Assembly (NCBI RefSeq): GCF_900163865.1 | Contig: NZ_FUKU01000005.1 | Coordinates: 1 to 64,000 of the forward strand | DNA: 64,000 nt | Source: Sphingobacterium sp. JB170 | Lineage (GTDB): Bacteria > Bacteroidota > Bacteroidia > Sphingobacteriales > Sphingobacteriaceae | Reading direction: 5' to 3' | Shown: piece after piece, positions 8,136 through 16,184 of the stretch | How positions within the stretch are numbered: position 1 is the first letter of the stretch | Layout: each line of letters begins with the position of its first letter | Notes under the pieces: generated by a model | Told to the model about the DNA's origin: nothing | The model's input: only the letters and a program-made list of their open reading frames with translations | Databases searched by the model: none | Made by a program: the position numbers and the translations under genes

Positions 8136-9812
8136 ATGAAAAATATATATAAATTCATTATCGTTCTCAGCATTGCCTTAGTGGCACTTGTTCTGGAATT
8201 TATCCTGAAAGAACCGCATTATGCTAAAATCTTAATTACGGCAACCGGCATTTTGATGTCCATTGTTCTTCTGAAAGGAATGATCGACGTGCTTCGTTCC
8301 GGGAATTTTGGCGTGGATATTTTGGCGATTTCTGCCATTGCTGCAACCTTAGCTGTTGGTAATTATTGGGCGGCACTCATTATCCTCATTATGATTACCG
8401 GAGGTGATTCGTTGGAAGATTATGCCCAGAAAAAAGCCCGGAAAGATTTAAAATCATTGCTTGATAATACACCCCGAATTGCTCATAAAAAAACAGGAAA
8501 CGATTTACATGATATTCCTGTGGAGGATATTAAAATCGGTGACATCATCATCGTAAAACCCAAGGAAATTATTCCCGTGGACGGAATTTTACTGAGTGCA
8601 GAGGTGCTGCTGGACGAATCTTCGCTCACGGGCGAATCCAAACCCGTCAACAAAACCAAAGGCAACAGCTTATGGTCGGGTTCGGTGAATGGTTCGGGAG
8701 CCATTACCATTCAGGTTTCCAAACTCGCCAAAGACAGCCAGTACCAGCAACTCGTGCAATTGGTGCATAATTCCGAAAAAGAGCCGGCACATTTTGTGCG
8801 AATGGCGGATCGGTACGCTTTGCCTTTTACCATCGTTGCTTTTTTAATTGCCGGAATTGCTTATTTGATTACCAAAGATCCCAACCGCATTGCCGAAGTG
8901 TTGGTGGTGGCTTCGCCCTGCCCGCTGATTCTGGCGGCTCCCATTGCCCTGATAGCCGGAATGAGCCGTTCCAGCAGAAATGGGGTGGTGATAAAATCCG
9001 GGACTGTCATCGAAAAACTGGACAGAATGAAAGCCATCGCCTTCGATAAAACCGGAACCTTAACCAAAGGCGATCTTACTGTGGACGACATCATCCCGGA
9101 AAATTCTTATTCGCAAGACGAACTGATTGATTTTGTAGCCAGCGTAGAACAGCAGTCTTCCCACGTTTTGGCGGTTTCGGTGATGAAATATATCGGGGAT
9201 AAACCGATTCCTCTGGCAACAGATTTAAAGGAAATAGAAGGAAATGGTATTGAAGGAAAAGTAAACGGCAAACTGGTGAAAGTGGGTAAACTGAATTTTG
9301 TAACGACCGAACCCATTTCAATTAAAACGGAAAAAACCTCGTTATTTGTTTCGGTGAATGACAAATATGCAGGGGAAATCACCTTTACCGATGAAGTGCG
9401 CCCCGAAGCCCGGCAAACCATTGCCCAATTAATAAAAATGGGTATCCAAAAAATTATGATGATTTCCGGCGACAAGCAAAGTATTTCTGAAAACATTGCC
9501 AAAGAAATTGGCATTACGGAAGTGCACGGTGGCTGTTTGCCGGAAGACAAACTGAAAATCCTGAAAAGTATGCCCGACGAATTTCGCCCGGTTGTAATGG
9601 TGGGTGATGGCGTGAACGATGCACCGTCGTTAACCGTTGCCGATGTAGGCATTGCGATGGGTGCTAAAGGATCGAGTGCCGCCAGCGATTCGGCAGATGT
9701 GGTGATTTTAAGAGACAATCTGCAAAAAGTGAGTGATATTATTCTCATTTCCAAAGAAACGATGAAGATTGGAACTGCAACTAAAAATGAGAGACTTTTA
9801 TTACGCTGCTAA
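8136..9812 (+). CDS. P1B-type metal ATPase (SPC motif), C-terminus cut off by an IS element
   Basis: A heavy-metal P-type ATPase with no N-terminal HMA domain. Visible in order: membrane segments in residues 1-90, the actuator motif LTGESKPV, the transmembrane metal site SPCPL (in VVASPCPLILAAP), the phosphorylation motif DKTGTLTKG and the hinge MVGDGVNDAP. SPC together with the missing HMA domain points to the P1B-4 subgroup (Co, Zn, Cd or Fe(II) export). Native sequence ends near ISKETMKIGTATK (about base 9785); the final residues and stop come from the inserted IS3 element. The last membrane helices, which in P1B-4 enzymes carry the second metal-binding motif, are missing and are not found beyond the IS. 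The 558-residue product is shorter than the usual 620 or more, so it is probably inactive. Confidence 0.88.
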   Translation: MKNIYKFIIVLSIALVALVLEFILKEPHYAKILITATGILMSIVLLKGMIDVLRSGNFGVDILAISAIAATLAVGNYWAALIILIMITGGDSLEDYAQKKARKDLKSLLDNTPRIAHKKTGNDLHDIPVEDIKIGDIIIVKPKEIIPVDGILLSAEVLLDESSLTGESKPVNKTKGNSLWSGSVNGSGAITIQVSKLAKDSQYQQLVQLVHNSEKEPAHFVRMADRYALPFTIVAFLIAGIAYLITKDPNRIAEVLVVASPCPLILAAPIALIAGMSRSSRNGVVIKSGTVIEKLDRMKAIAFDKTGTLTKGDLTVDDIIPENSYSQDELIDFVASVEQQSSHVLAVSVMKYIGDKPIPLATDLKEIEGNGIEGKVNGKLVKVGKLNFVTTEPISIKTEKTSLFVSVNDKYAGEITFTDEVRPEARQTIAQLIKMGIQKIMMISGDKQSISENIAKEIGITEVHGGCLPEDKLKILKSMPDEFRPVVMVGDGVNDAPSLTVADVGIAMGAKGSSAASDSADVVILRDNLQKVSDIILISKETMKIGTATKNERLLLRC

Positions 9813-10664
9813 TTTTTCTTTTTTCAACAGCATTTCCTCCACCTGCTTAGGGGTTTTATAACCTAAAGCGGAATGTATTCTTCTAGTATTGTAAAAGCCT
9901 TCAATATATCCGAAAACCTCCAATTTAGCCGATTTTTGATCTATAAATCTCCTGTGATAAACCATTTCAGCCTTTAATGATTTGAAAAAACTCTCCGCTA
10001 CCGCATTATCCCAGCAGTTCGCCTTTCTGCTCATACTCTGGATTATGTCATTATCGCTGAGTATCGATTTAAATTCGTCGCAGGCGTACTGGACTCCTCT
10101 GTCTGAGTGGAAAATCAGCCCTTTTCTCACACCTCTATTCTTAAGAGCCATTTTCATTGCCGATACGGAGGTGTTTTCTGCTGTCATATCTGTACTTAAA
10201 GACCAACCCACAACCTTTCTATCGGCAAGGTCAATAACAGTCGTCAAATATAACCAGCCTTTATCGGTATGGATATAGGTAATGTCACCGACCCACTTTT
10301 GCGAGAGCGCATCCGCTGAAAAATCTCTTTGGAGGAGATTTTCAGCTATCCTATAACTATGGCTTGAATCTGTGGTGACCTTATATTTCTTCTTCACTTT
10401 ACTGCGTATCCCGTGTTTTTTCATTAATCTGGCTACATAAGATCTTGATACAACATTTCCTCCTTTATGTAGTTCTGCGGTTATACGTGGACTGCCATAG
10501 ATGTAACCGCTATCCCTGTGGACTTTCTGTATTTTATCAGTAAGAATTTTGCTCCGCTGTGCCCCGGCAGGCTCTGGTGAAACTAACCAACGGTAAAAGC
10601 AGCCGCTGCTAACATTCAATATCTGGCACATCTTCTCTACGGAATATATATCGCGGTTCGCCAC
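9801..10664 (-). CDS. IS3-family transposase OrfB (DDE catalytic domain)
   Basis: A 287-residue protein with the HTH_21-like N-terminal region followed by an rve integrase core. The catalytic residues are visible: D in WVGDITYI, D in IFHSDRGVQYA and E in NAVAESFFKSLKAE, with the usual downstream motif GFYNTRRIHSALGYKTP. Its GTG (10664) overlaps the TAG of OrfA in the form TAGTG and lies in the -1 frame, so the functional enzyme is expected to be an OrfAB fusion made by programmed frameshifting upstream. Length and motifs are complete, suggesting an active element. Confidence 0.92.
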   Translation of the reverse strand: MANRDIYSVEKMCQILNVSSGCFYRWLVSPEPAGAQRSKILTDKIQKVHRDSGYIYGSPRITAELHKGGNVVSRSYVARLMKKHGIRSKVKKKYKVTTDSSHSYRIAENLLQRDFSADALSQKWVGDITYIHTDKGWLYLTTVIDLADRKVVGWSLSTDMTAENTSVSAMKMALKNRGVRKGLIFHSDRGVQYACDEFKSILSDNDIIQSMSRKANCWDNAVAESFFKSLKAEMVYHRRFIDQKSAKLEVFGYIEGFYNTRRIHSALGYKTPKQVEEMLLKKEKLAA

Positions 10665-10963
10665 TATGAACCGGTATATGGACCGTCTCCCTTGGAGAAG
10701 ATGGCTATGGCCTTTTTTAGTATGTCACGTTCTAGTTCGGCATCTCTAAGTCGTTTTCGCAAAATCCGCAATTCCTGTTCCTCAGGGCTTATCTTGGGGT
10801 TGTCAGGCAAAACTTTATTACCATTATAACGAGGGTTCCTACGCCATTTACTAAGTAGGCTGGGATCAACATCAAGCTCTTTTGCAACTTCCGATACAGA
10901 GCCCCTAACAACGCTCAGCTCGACAGCCATCATCTTAAATGAATCATCAAATTTTCTATGCAT
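10664..10963 (-). CDS. IS3-family transposase OrfA (HTH DNA-binding subunit)
   Basis: A 99-residue protein beginning MHRKFDDSFKMMAVEL with a helix-turn-helix (SVSEVAKELDVDPSLLSKWRR) and a C-terminal leucine-rich coiled coil (EEQELRILRKRLRDAELERD). This is the standard IS3 OrfA plan: recognition of the terminal repeats and dimerisation. The frame contains a slippery A6G run at its 3' end, from which ribosomes can enter OrfB. The start ATG at 10963 lies 39 bases inside the presumed right terminal repeat. Confidence 0.92.
   Translation of the reverse strand: MHRKFDDSFKMMAVELSVVRGSVSEVAKELDVDPSLLSKWRRNPRYNGNKVLPDNPKISPEEQELRILRKRLRDAELERDILKKAIAIFSKGDGPYTGS
10686..10718 (-). promoter_or_regulatory. 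Programmed -1 frameshift signal in the IS3 element
   Basis: On the minus strand CTA AAA AAG (10720-10712) places a slippery A_AAA_AAG heptamer in the correct phase of OrfA. A hairpin with arms TCTCC and GGAGA (10698-10686) follows 13 bases downstream. OrfB lies in the -1 frame, so slippage yields the OrfAB transposase. The arrangement matches the known IS3-family mechanism. Confidence 0.75.
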
Positions 10964-10986
10964 CTCTACAAATTTAAAATTACTTA

Positions 10987-11256
10987 TTAAATCTGTCTCG
11001 CACTAAAGGTAGCAACTCCAGTTTCGTTTTTGCTGGTCAGGCTGTCCTGTACCAGTACACTTATCCTTTTGTCTGTCAGTGTCGTATCTGCTATTTTTGT
11101 CAAAGCGGTTATATCAACCAAAGCACCTGCCGTGTCAACCGCGCCTTCTTGCTGTTGGTTATGTGTATTGTTGCCGCACCCGGTCAAACTGTATATCAAT
11201 GCCATAGCCATTATGCTAAAAAGCATGGATGACTTTCCAAAGTAAAATGGTTTCAT
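10987..11256 (-). pseudogene. Small lipoprotein, 3' end replaced by the IS element
   Basis: The N-terminus MKPFYFGKSSMLFSIMAMALIYSLTGC ends in a lipobox, with Cys at residue 27, and the following segment NNTHNQQQEGAVDTAGALVD looks like a flexible linker. Family not recognised. The last residues (SARQI and the TAA) fall inside the presumed IS3 right end (up to 11002), so the original C-terminus has been lost; the native length is unknown. It lies 93 bases downstream of the CxGxC mini-protein and reads in the same direction, so it was probably the third gene of the SCO operon. An envelope location is certain only as far as the signal sequence shows. Confidence 0.6.
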
Positions 11257-11349
11257 TCTCGATTTTATTCAATGCCAAAATCGCTATATTGCACACCGAG
11301 TATAAAGCCTCTTAGGTCAATACAGCACTATTAATTATTATAGAAAAAA

Positions 11350-11730
11350 TTAGGCGTTGAATCGAGGAGGGCGGAAGTTATTCTTGAAATGTATAAAACT
11401 GTAGTAAGCTTTATAATAGGATACGTATTTGTTCACTAACTGGATGGATATGCTTTCGGGCATCACCAGCCATTCCTGCATCTCGCAGAGAAAAGTTTCG
11501 TATTTTGCGTTCTGCGGAAGACTTTTATCGGATGATTTCTCTTCCAATGCTTTGAGCTTTTTCATCAGTACGCATTGACCATTGCAATGCATTTCCGGCT
11601 TTGCCCTGTTTTCACACAATACGTTTGTGATATAGGATCGGTTGCTTTCAAACCACACAAATACCCCCATACTTCCCAAACATTGGTAAGCGAGAGATAC
11701 AAGTATTAGAAATGAAATGATCCTTTTCAA
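11350..11730 (-). CDS. SCO-associated mini-protein with CxGxC motif (set A)
   Basis: A 126-residue protein with one N-terminal hydrophobic segment (IISFLILVSLAYQCLGSMGVFVWF) and the motif VLCENR-x6-CNGQC-x2-MKKL. The three Cys are spaced as in the paralogue at 17565-17936 (LCINR, then CKGSC), so the pattern LC-x-NR-x(6)-CxGxC-x-L-x2-K is conserved between the two sets. It follows the SCO gene by 16 bases in both orientation and order, as in set B, which suggests that it works with SCO in envelope thiol or copper chemistry. The start must be TTG at 11730: there is no ATG before residue 21, and the paralogue also starts MKR at a TTG. Function is not known to me; copper or redox relay is inference. 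Confidence 0.7.
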   Translation of the reverse strand: MKRIISFLILVSLAYQCLGSMGVFVWFESNRSYITNVLCENRAKPEMHCNGQCVLMKKLKALEEKSSDKSLPQNAKYETFLCEMQEWLVMPESISIQLVNKYVSYYKAYYSFIHFKNNFRPPRFNA

Positions 11731-11746
11731 TTTAGTTTATATCTTT

Positions 11747-12391
11747 TTAAAATTGTGCTAATAATTTTCGGATATCCGCTATTGCCTTTTTCGCTTCATC
11801 TTCACGGGTGCCATCGTAAACACCTCTTACGTGTCCGTTAGTGTCTACCAATGTAAATGCACCACTATGATCAAAGCCTCCGGGAATGTCGGGGTTTTCC
11901 TCCGCATACGAAAAGTAACCCTCTTTTCCTGCAATGTGATAGACAGCATCCTGTGGGCCATTTAAGAAGTGCCAGTTTGAGGGTGCGCCAAGTTTAGTAG
12001 CGTAATCTTTTAGCACAGCCGGCGTATCGTGTTTCGCATCAATGGTGTGCGATAATATCACTAAACGCTCCTCGTTTTCAAATTCTTTTGCGATGGTCAA
12101 CATATTTTTAGCAAGTAGAGGACATATAGTCGGACAACGTGTAAAAAAGAAATCCGCCAGGTAGATCTTATCCGCAACATCTTCATTGGAAATCCATACA
12201 CTGTCCTGATCCACAAAACGGAATTCAGGTATGCTGTGGTAGATCGTGTCATTAACCGTCTTGCCATCTTTCACCATTGAAACGATTTCTTTCTCGCCCA
12301 TAATAGGAAGATCCTTATCATCGCGTTGTTGACCACAAGAGGCGAGAAATAATATGCCCAATGGCAGGATTTTGAAAATTTGAAAATACAT
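11747..12391 (-). CDS. SCO1/SenC-family protein (set A, intact copy)
   Basis: A 214-residue lipoprotein: MYFQIFKILPLGILFLASC has a lipobox with Cys19. The thioredoxin fold carries the SCO copper/thiol motif CPTIC (in FFTRCPTICPLLAKN) and the downstream His in GGFDHSGAF, the three classic Cu(I)/Cu(II) ligands. SCO proteins deliver copper to, or reduce, the CuA site of cytochrome oxidase, and some relatives act as general envelope thiol reductases. It is the first gene of a minus-strand unit followed by a CxGxC protein and a broken lipoprotein. The 695 bases from its 3' third through its promoter are repeated at 16221-16914, where the copy is dead. Confidence 0.92.
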   Translation of the reverse strand: MYFQIFKILPLGILFLASCGQQRDDKDLPIMGEKEIVSMVKDGKTVNDTIYHSIPEFRFVDQDSVWISNEDVADKIYLADFFFTRCPTICPLLAKNMLTIAKEFENEERLVILSHTIDAKHDTPAVLKDYATKLGAPSNWHFLNGPQDAVYHIAGKEGYFSYAEENPDIPGGFDHSGAFTLVDTNGHVRGVYDGTREDEAKKAIADIRKLLAQF

Positions 12392-12560
12392 TGCTCTCTA
12401 CTGGTTTATTAACTTTGCAAAGTTACAACACTATATAGCTTTCATGGTTTACATAAGCGTGCTATGTGTTTAGGTTTTAGTGCATATCAGGTGTTGTACG
12501 GGACACTCGAGGTATTCAATCGATATTTAAGAGCAATAAAATGTATATTTGGTATTTAAA
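11866..12560. repeat. Direct repeat copy 1: SCO 5' part plus upstream region
   Basis: This segment matches 16221-16914 almost base for base, in the same orientation, with scattered substitutions and one single-base gap. Homology starts abruptly at TATGATCAAAGCC inside the SCO gene and ends after GGTATTTAAA upstream of it. The offset is 4355 bases (4354 after the gap). The two copies bracket a 3.66 kb segment with an IS3 relic, a TonB receptor and a DJ-1 protein. Confidence 0.9.
12410..12425. promoter_or_regulatory. 16-bp perfect palindrome TAACTTTGCAAAGTTA upstream of SCO A
   Basis: Each half is TAACTTTG, matching the Bacteroidetes -7 consensus TAnnTTTG on both strands. It lies 18 bases before the SCO ATG, a suitable place for a promoter element reading into SCO. 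The two-fold symmetry also suits a dimeric repressor or a Crp/Fnr-type regulator. An identical 16-mer precedes the truncated SCO copy at 16764-16779. Confidence 0.5.
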
Positions 12561-12869
12561 TATCGTAGCGAAGAACTAAATTGGCAACCATTTCTTTAGT
12601 CTAGCGTTTTCTTTCTTCAGATCCGTTACTTCATCGCTTGTAGCTTATCGTATCACATCTCCGTTTAACCGATTTTCCCCAGCTTCCATAAATTCTTGGT
12701 TCCAAACTTAAAATTGAGATTGTGAAATTCAATGCTTTCTACACAATTCTGCTACCGAAGTCTCTGCGCGTAGGCCTTTCCATCACAATGAGAATCTTCT
12801 GTTCGGCTGTGTAAGTCTTACGGGTGTCTTTAACAAACTTTTCTGTACTTTTTTCTTTGAAGTGTCCAT
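12561..12869 (-). pseudogene. Decayed IS3-family OrfA relic
   Basis: Read on minus, pieces in shifting frames restore an IS3 OrfA: DTRKTYTAEQKILIVME, then a one-base shift to GLRAETSVAELCRKH, a stop, ISQSQF, another stop, WNQEFMEAG, and finally TSDEVTDLKKENARLKK. This is the usual HTH followed by a leucine-rich helix. At least one frameshift and three in-frame stops make it dead, and no OrfB follows. It abuts the end of the direct repeat at 12560, so it may mark the insertion event that built this region. Confidence 0.72.
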
Positions 12870-12912
12870 AATTAAATCTAATGCTTTTTTGATAATAACA
12901 CTCCGGATCTTT

Positions 12913-13179
12913 TTAATATTTAGTGTCCACTTTTTGCTGACGATTTACAGGGGCAAAGACAGGGGTTTCAAATTCCAATTGATACTTCCCCTTTTTTAAT
13001 TCCAATGAAAAACTACCCTCTTCATTGGAAGTCGTTTTGATAGAACTGTTCAATACAGTAACGTTCGTATGGGCAATAGCCTTGCCCGTTCGCGATTTAA
13101 TAGTTCACCGTATGCTCTGGGCAAAACTGCTCGTTGCCGAAAGACACAGCAAGATTGTTATGATGTTCTTTAAACTCAT
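12913..13179 (-). pseudogene. Exported carboxypeptidase-regulatory-like domain fragment with internal stop
   Basis: The ATG at 13179 is one base after the stop of the TonB receptor. The frame reads a clear signal peptide (MSLKNIITILLCLSATSSFA, then QS), IR, a TGA at 13107-13105, and then TIKSRTGKAIAHTNVTVLN and SNEEGSFSLELKKGKYQLE, the beginning of a CarboxypepD_reg (CNA-B-like) domain as found at the N-terminus of Bacteroidetes TonB receptors. GGA to TGA at a glycine position explains the stop. It ends at TAA 12913, just before the IS3 relic, so it is a fragment as well as broken. Function today is unlikely. Confidence 0.7.
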
Positions 13180-13180
13180 T

Positions 13181-15346
13181 TTAAATTTTGATAATTAAGC
13201 TTGCCATCATTCTCCTTAGCATTCCCGGAGTAAATGTTCCGTAACCACCATAATAATATTTTTTATTGCCTAAATTTTCAGCATTGATGCTGAAACGGTA
13301 ATGCGGCTGGTCATAAAAAAGATTGGCATTTAAAAGCGTGTATTCGTTGGTATAGAACTGTCCGTTCGTGGTATTGTTGATGAGATAGTTTTTCCCGTTA
13401 AAATTACCTCCAAAACCAAACCCAAGCCCTTTGAAAATGAGACCTCCAAAAGTATAGGAAGCATACCAGTTTACTGCATTTTTAGCACCGGAATTAACAG
13501 GACGGCGTCCGTTTACGGATTCTACGGCATTGGTATATTTACTGTCATTGTATGCCCAGCCGGCTTTCAGAAAAAGACCGGCTATTGGACTGGAAACCAA
13601 ATCCAACTCAACGCCTTTGCTGTACTGATCGCCTTCCTGAACGGTATATGTCGGCTGATCTACATCGGCACGAAGCGTGTTTTTCACACGGATATCGTAA
13701 TAACTCAAAGTTGCCGTCAGTTTGTTTTTCAGTAAATCTGTTTTAAAGCCAAATTCGGCCTGATTGGCATACTGTGGTTTGAAAACAGATACCGTTCCGT
13801 CCGGTTGTGTTACGGGTGCCACATTTTGAAAACCATTATTGTAATTGGCAAAAACAGAAAGTTCATTTTTTAAAATTTCATAAACAACGCCTAATTTGGG
13901 AGAAAAGGAATTCTGATTGTAGTTTCCCGAGGTAACTCCTGTTATCAGATTGGTAGAGCCATCATTAAAGAAACGGTCAAATCTAGCACTAAGCATTACG
14001 GATAATCTTTCAATGGGATTAAAAACATCTGAAACATAAATACCAAGGGTTTGCTGCACCGTTTTGGTCGATGTCGAACTGTATGAAGACAATGCTTCAT
14101 CAATCAGAAAAGGATTGATATTATTATAATTGCTGTTGTTGCCTTCTATATTCAATTCATCAAAAACAGGCCTTCCACCTCTTCCGCTTAAAGCATTGCT
14201 TTCTGAATTGCTGGAATTTCTGTAGTAGTCAATCCCTGCAACAAGACGGTTTCGGACTGAACCAATTTTAAAATCTCCAATAAAATTCTGCTGAAGCTGA
14301 ATGGTTGTAATCTTGGATGTTGGATATTGGGATACTTTTCTCTGGATTACCGAATCTCCGGATTTTATTCCAAAAGTCAGGTAATTTCCGGTATTGGAAG
14401 TGGAGCCATTTACGATGTTGGTCTGCATTTTCCAGTGATCAGAAAGTTTATAATCTATTTTTCCAAAGAAGTTTCGGGCAGGATCTTTTAGTTTGACAGA
14501 GTTGTTGGAGAAAGATTTTTTATAATCAATATTCAGTTCTTCGGGAGTAGATGCCCATGTTTCCGTGCTACCGGTCTGTTTCGGACCAACAGGTGAAAAC
14601 TGTGGTTGGGAAGTTCCTTCTCTTTCGTAGATCTCTGCATCCAGAGATAAGTTTAAACGCTCATTGACTTTATATAGTAAACTTGGAGCGATAAAAGTAC
14701 TTTTCAAAAATCCGGCATCCTGAAATGAACCATCGTAGGTATGGGAAGCATTGAGTCTGAAAAGTGCTGTTTTTTCTTTATTTAAAGGCAAATTCACATC
14801 AGCAGTGAACCGGCTTAAGTCGTAACTTCCAAACTGATAACCGACTGCTATTTTTCTTTCTTCAAAAGGTTGTTTGGTAACACGGTTAATAAGTCCACCA
14901 AATGAAACTGAACCGGAGCCGAAAAGCGTACCAACAGGCCCTTTGATTACGTCTACCTGTTCAATATTTACAGGATCCATATCCGAAGCTGCATAACTGA
15001 TCATTCCGTTACGGATATAATTTCTCACCAAAAAACCTCGGGAAGTATAATACGGAGAAACGGAAGCCCAACTTCTACCGATGCCGGGGATATTCCTTAG
15101 TATATCAGGAAAATTGGTAATACCCTGTTGCTCGATAACCAAATGATTAACGGTATTAAGAACCTGCGGATTTTCTATATTTTTAAGCGGAAGCTTAGAT
15201 GCGGTTTCGCTGGATCGGTCTAAAGCTTTTCTTTCTGCTTGGATAACTACTTCCTGAAGATTTTGGACTTGTAAAGAATCACTGGTTTGTGCATTCAAGT
15301 TTATAGCAAATAACAAAGTTGCTATGGATATAATTGTTTTGTTCAT
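13181..15346 (-). CDS. TonB-dependent siderophore-type receptor (FhuA/FpvA class)
   Basis: About 721 residues from the preferred start (MNKTIISIATLLFAINLNAQ, a good signal peptide). An ATG 36 bases upstream would overlap the preceding gene and spoil the signal, so it was not chosen. The plug follows: LQEVVIQAERKA, LNTVNHLVIEQQGITNFPD, DILRNIPGIGRSW, SRGFLVRNYIRNGM and VDVIKGPVGTLFGSGS, then a 22-strand barrel ending in an aromatic-poor SLIIKI. Members of this class import Fe(III)-siderophores and other metallophores with TonB energy. It starts 16 bases after an exported DJ-1 protein and sits between copies of a copper-chaperone gene, so a copper-chelate ligand is possible; the ligand cannot be read from sequence. 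Confidence 0.9.
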   Translation of the reverse strand: MNKTIISIATLLFAINLNAQTSDSLQVQNLQEVVIQAERKALDRSSETASKLPLKNIENPQVLNTVNHLVIEQQGITNFPDILRNIPGIGRSWASVSPYYTSRGFLVRNYIRNGMISYAASDMDPVNIEQVDVIKGPVGTLFGSGSVSFGGLINRVTKQPFEERKIAVGYQFGSYDLSRFTADVNLPLNKEKTALFRLNASHTYDGSFQDAGFLKSTFIAPSLLYKVNERLNLSLDAEIYEREGTSQPQFSPVGPKQTGSTETWASTPEELNIDYKKSFSNNSVKLKDPARNFFGKIDYKLSDHWKMQTNIVNGSTSNTGNYLTFGIKSGDSVIQRKVSQYPTSKITTIQLQQNFIGDFKIGSVRNRLVAGIDYYRNSSNSESNALSGRGGRPVFDELNIEGNNSNYNNINPFLIDEALSSYSSTSTKTVQQTLGIYVSDVFNPIERLSVMLSARFDRFFNDGSTNLITGVTSGNYNQNSFSPKLGVVYEILKNELSVFANYNNGFQNVAPVTQPDGTVSVFKPQYANQAEFGFKTDLLKNKLTATLSYYDIRVKNTLRADVDQPTYTVQEGDQYSKGVELDLVSSPIAGLFLKAGWAYNDSKYTNAVESVNGRRPVNSGAKNAVNWYASYTFGGLIFKGLGFGFGGNFNGKNYLINNTTNGQFYTNEYTLLNANLFYDQPHYRFSINAENLGNKKYYYGGYGTFTPGMLRRMMASLIIKI

Positions 15347-15362
15347 TTTGATTTTAAAAAGT

Positions 15363-16136
15363 TTAATTTGTTTGTTTTTCACTGCGGTATCTCATTCCTT
15401 TGGGGGCAGTCGGCCAAGTTTCATTCTGACCGTAAGTGTACTGTAAAGCACGGTTAATCATCCCTTGAATCATCTCACCACTATGGTGCCCAACGATATG
15501 CAGAGCTGCATCAATTCCGGAAGTAACGCCGGATGATGTGATAATTTTCCCTTCATCCACAAAGCGTACATTTCGTACCAACTGGATTTTCGGGAACTGC
15601 TCCTCAAAGTCGTCTGCCACAAAGTAATGGGTAGTCGCTTTTTTACCATCCAGAATGCCTGCACTTGCTAAAAGATAAGTTGCCGTGCATACCGATACAA
15701 TTTTTGTTTTCGGATCTGCATTTTGCTTTTTGAGAAAAGCTTTCAGAGATTCATTTTCCATCAGTTTGTGTATCACAGGCATGCTTGCACCCGGAATAAT
15801 GATATAATCAGCTTTCGGAAAATGTTCCAATGTATAATCTGCAGTAATTTTAAGAAGATTGTTTTCGGTATGAATTTCTTTGGAACTTAAACCAACCGTA
15901 AACGTTCTGAATTTTCCTTTTGTGAGATTCTGTGCCTTGTCAAAAACCTCAATAGGGCCTGCAAAATCCTGAAGCACTACATCATCGTACAGAAGAACAG
16001 CAACAGTTATTGTGTCTTGCTGTATTTTTTTTACAATGGAATACATTTCTTGCTGATGTACCCGCAAGGAGCCTTGTCCATAGGTTGTCATTCCCTGTAA
16101 TATAAGTAGTAGTAGTAGTAGGTTAATTGCTTTCAT
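15363..16136 (-). CDS. Exported DJ-1/PfpI-family protein, isonitrile hydratase/GlxA-like
   Basis: A 257-residue protein with a signal peptide (MKAINLLLLLLILQGMTTYG). The DJ-1/PfpI fold shows VAVLLYDDVVLQDFAGPIEV at the start, the nucleophile-elbow Cys in VSVCTATYLLASAGIL, then GKKATTHYF and SSGVTSGIDAALHIV. The Cys context and the DFAGPIEVF segment resemble isonitrile hydratases and the N-terminal domain of GlxA-type regulators, not the chaperone/protease branch. No DNA-binding domain is attached, and export is unusual for the family. It precedes the TonB receptor by 16 bases on the same strand. A periplasmic enzyme acting on the imported ligand is a reasonable inference; the substrate is unknown. 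Confidence 0.82.
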   Translation of the reverse strand: MKAINLLLLLLILQGMTTYGQGSLRVHQQEMYSIVKKIQQDTITVAVLLYDDVVLQDFAGPIEVFDKAQNLTKGKFRTFTVGLSSKEIHTENNLLKITADYTLEHFPKADYIIIPGASMPVIHKLMENESLKAFLKKQNADPKTKIVSVCTATYLLASAGILDGKKATTHYFVADDFEEQFPKIQLVRNVRFVDEGKIITSSGVTSGIDAALHIVGHHSGEMIQGMINRALQYTYGQNETWPTAPKGMRYRSEKQTN

Positions 16137-16184
16137 TTTATCTTCGTATTTTGCTGGTTTATGCCAAAAAAATCTATAGTGTGT

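Larger units (their letters stand above)
9788..11002 (-). mobile_element. IS3-family insertion sequence, apparently intact
   Basis: The element is about 1.2 kb, with two overlapping frames read on the minus strand and a DDE transposase. Probable terminal inverted repeats are TGAGAGAC at 9788 and GTCTCGCA ending at 11002 (reverse complement TGCGAGAC), with a further AT-rich partial match inside. The left flank is a P-type ATPase read on plus; the right flank is a lipoprotein gene read on minus, and neither gene resumes on the other side. CTAAA occurs at both flanks (9781-9785 and 11003-11007), but two bases separate the left copy from the TG end, so a target duplication is uncertain. Confidence 0.8.

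Noticed and set aside
13552-13746. Plus-strand frame inside the TonB receptor
   Set aside because: The receptor frame is continuous and has all family motifs; the opposite frame has none.
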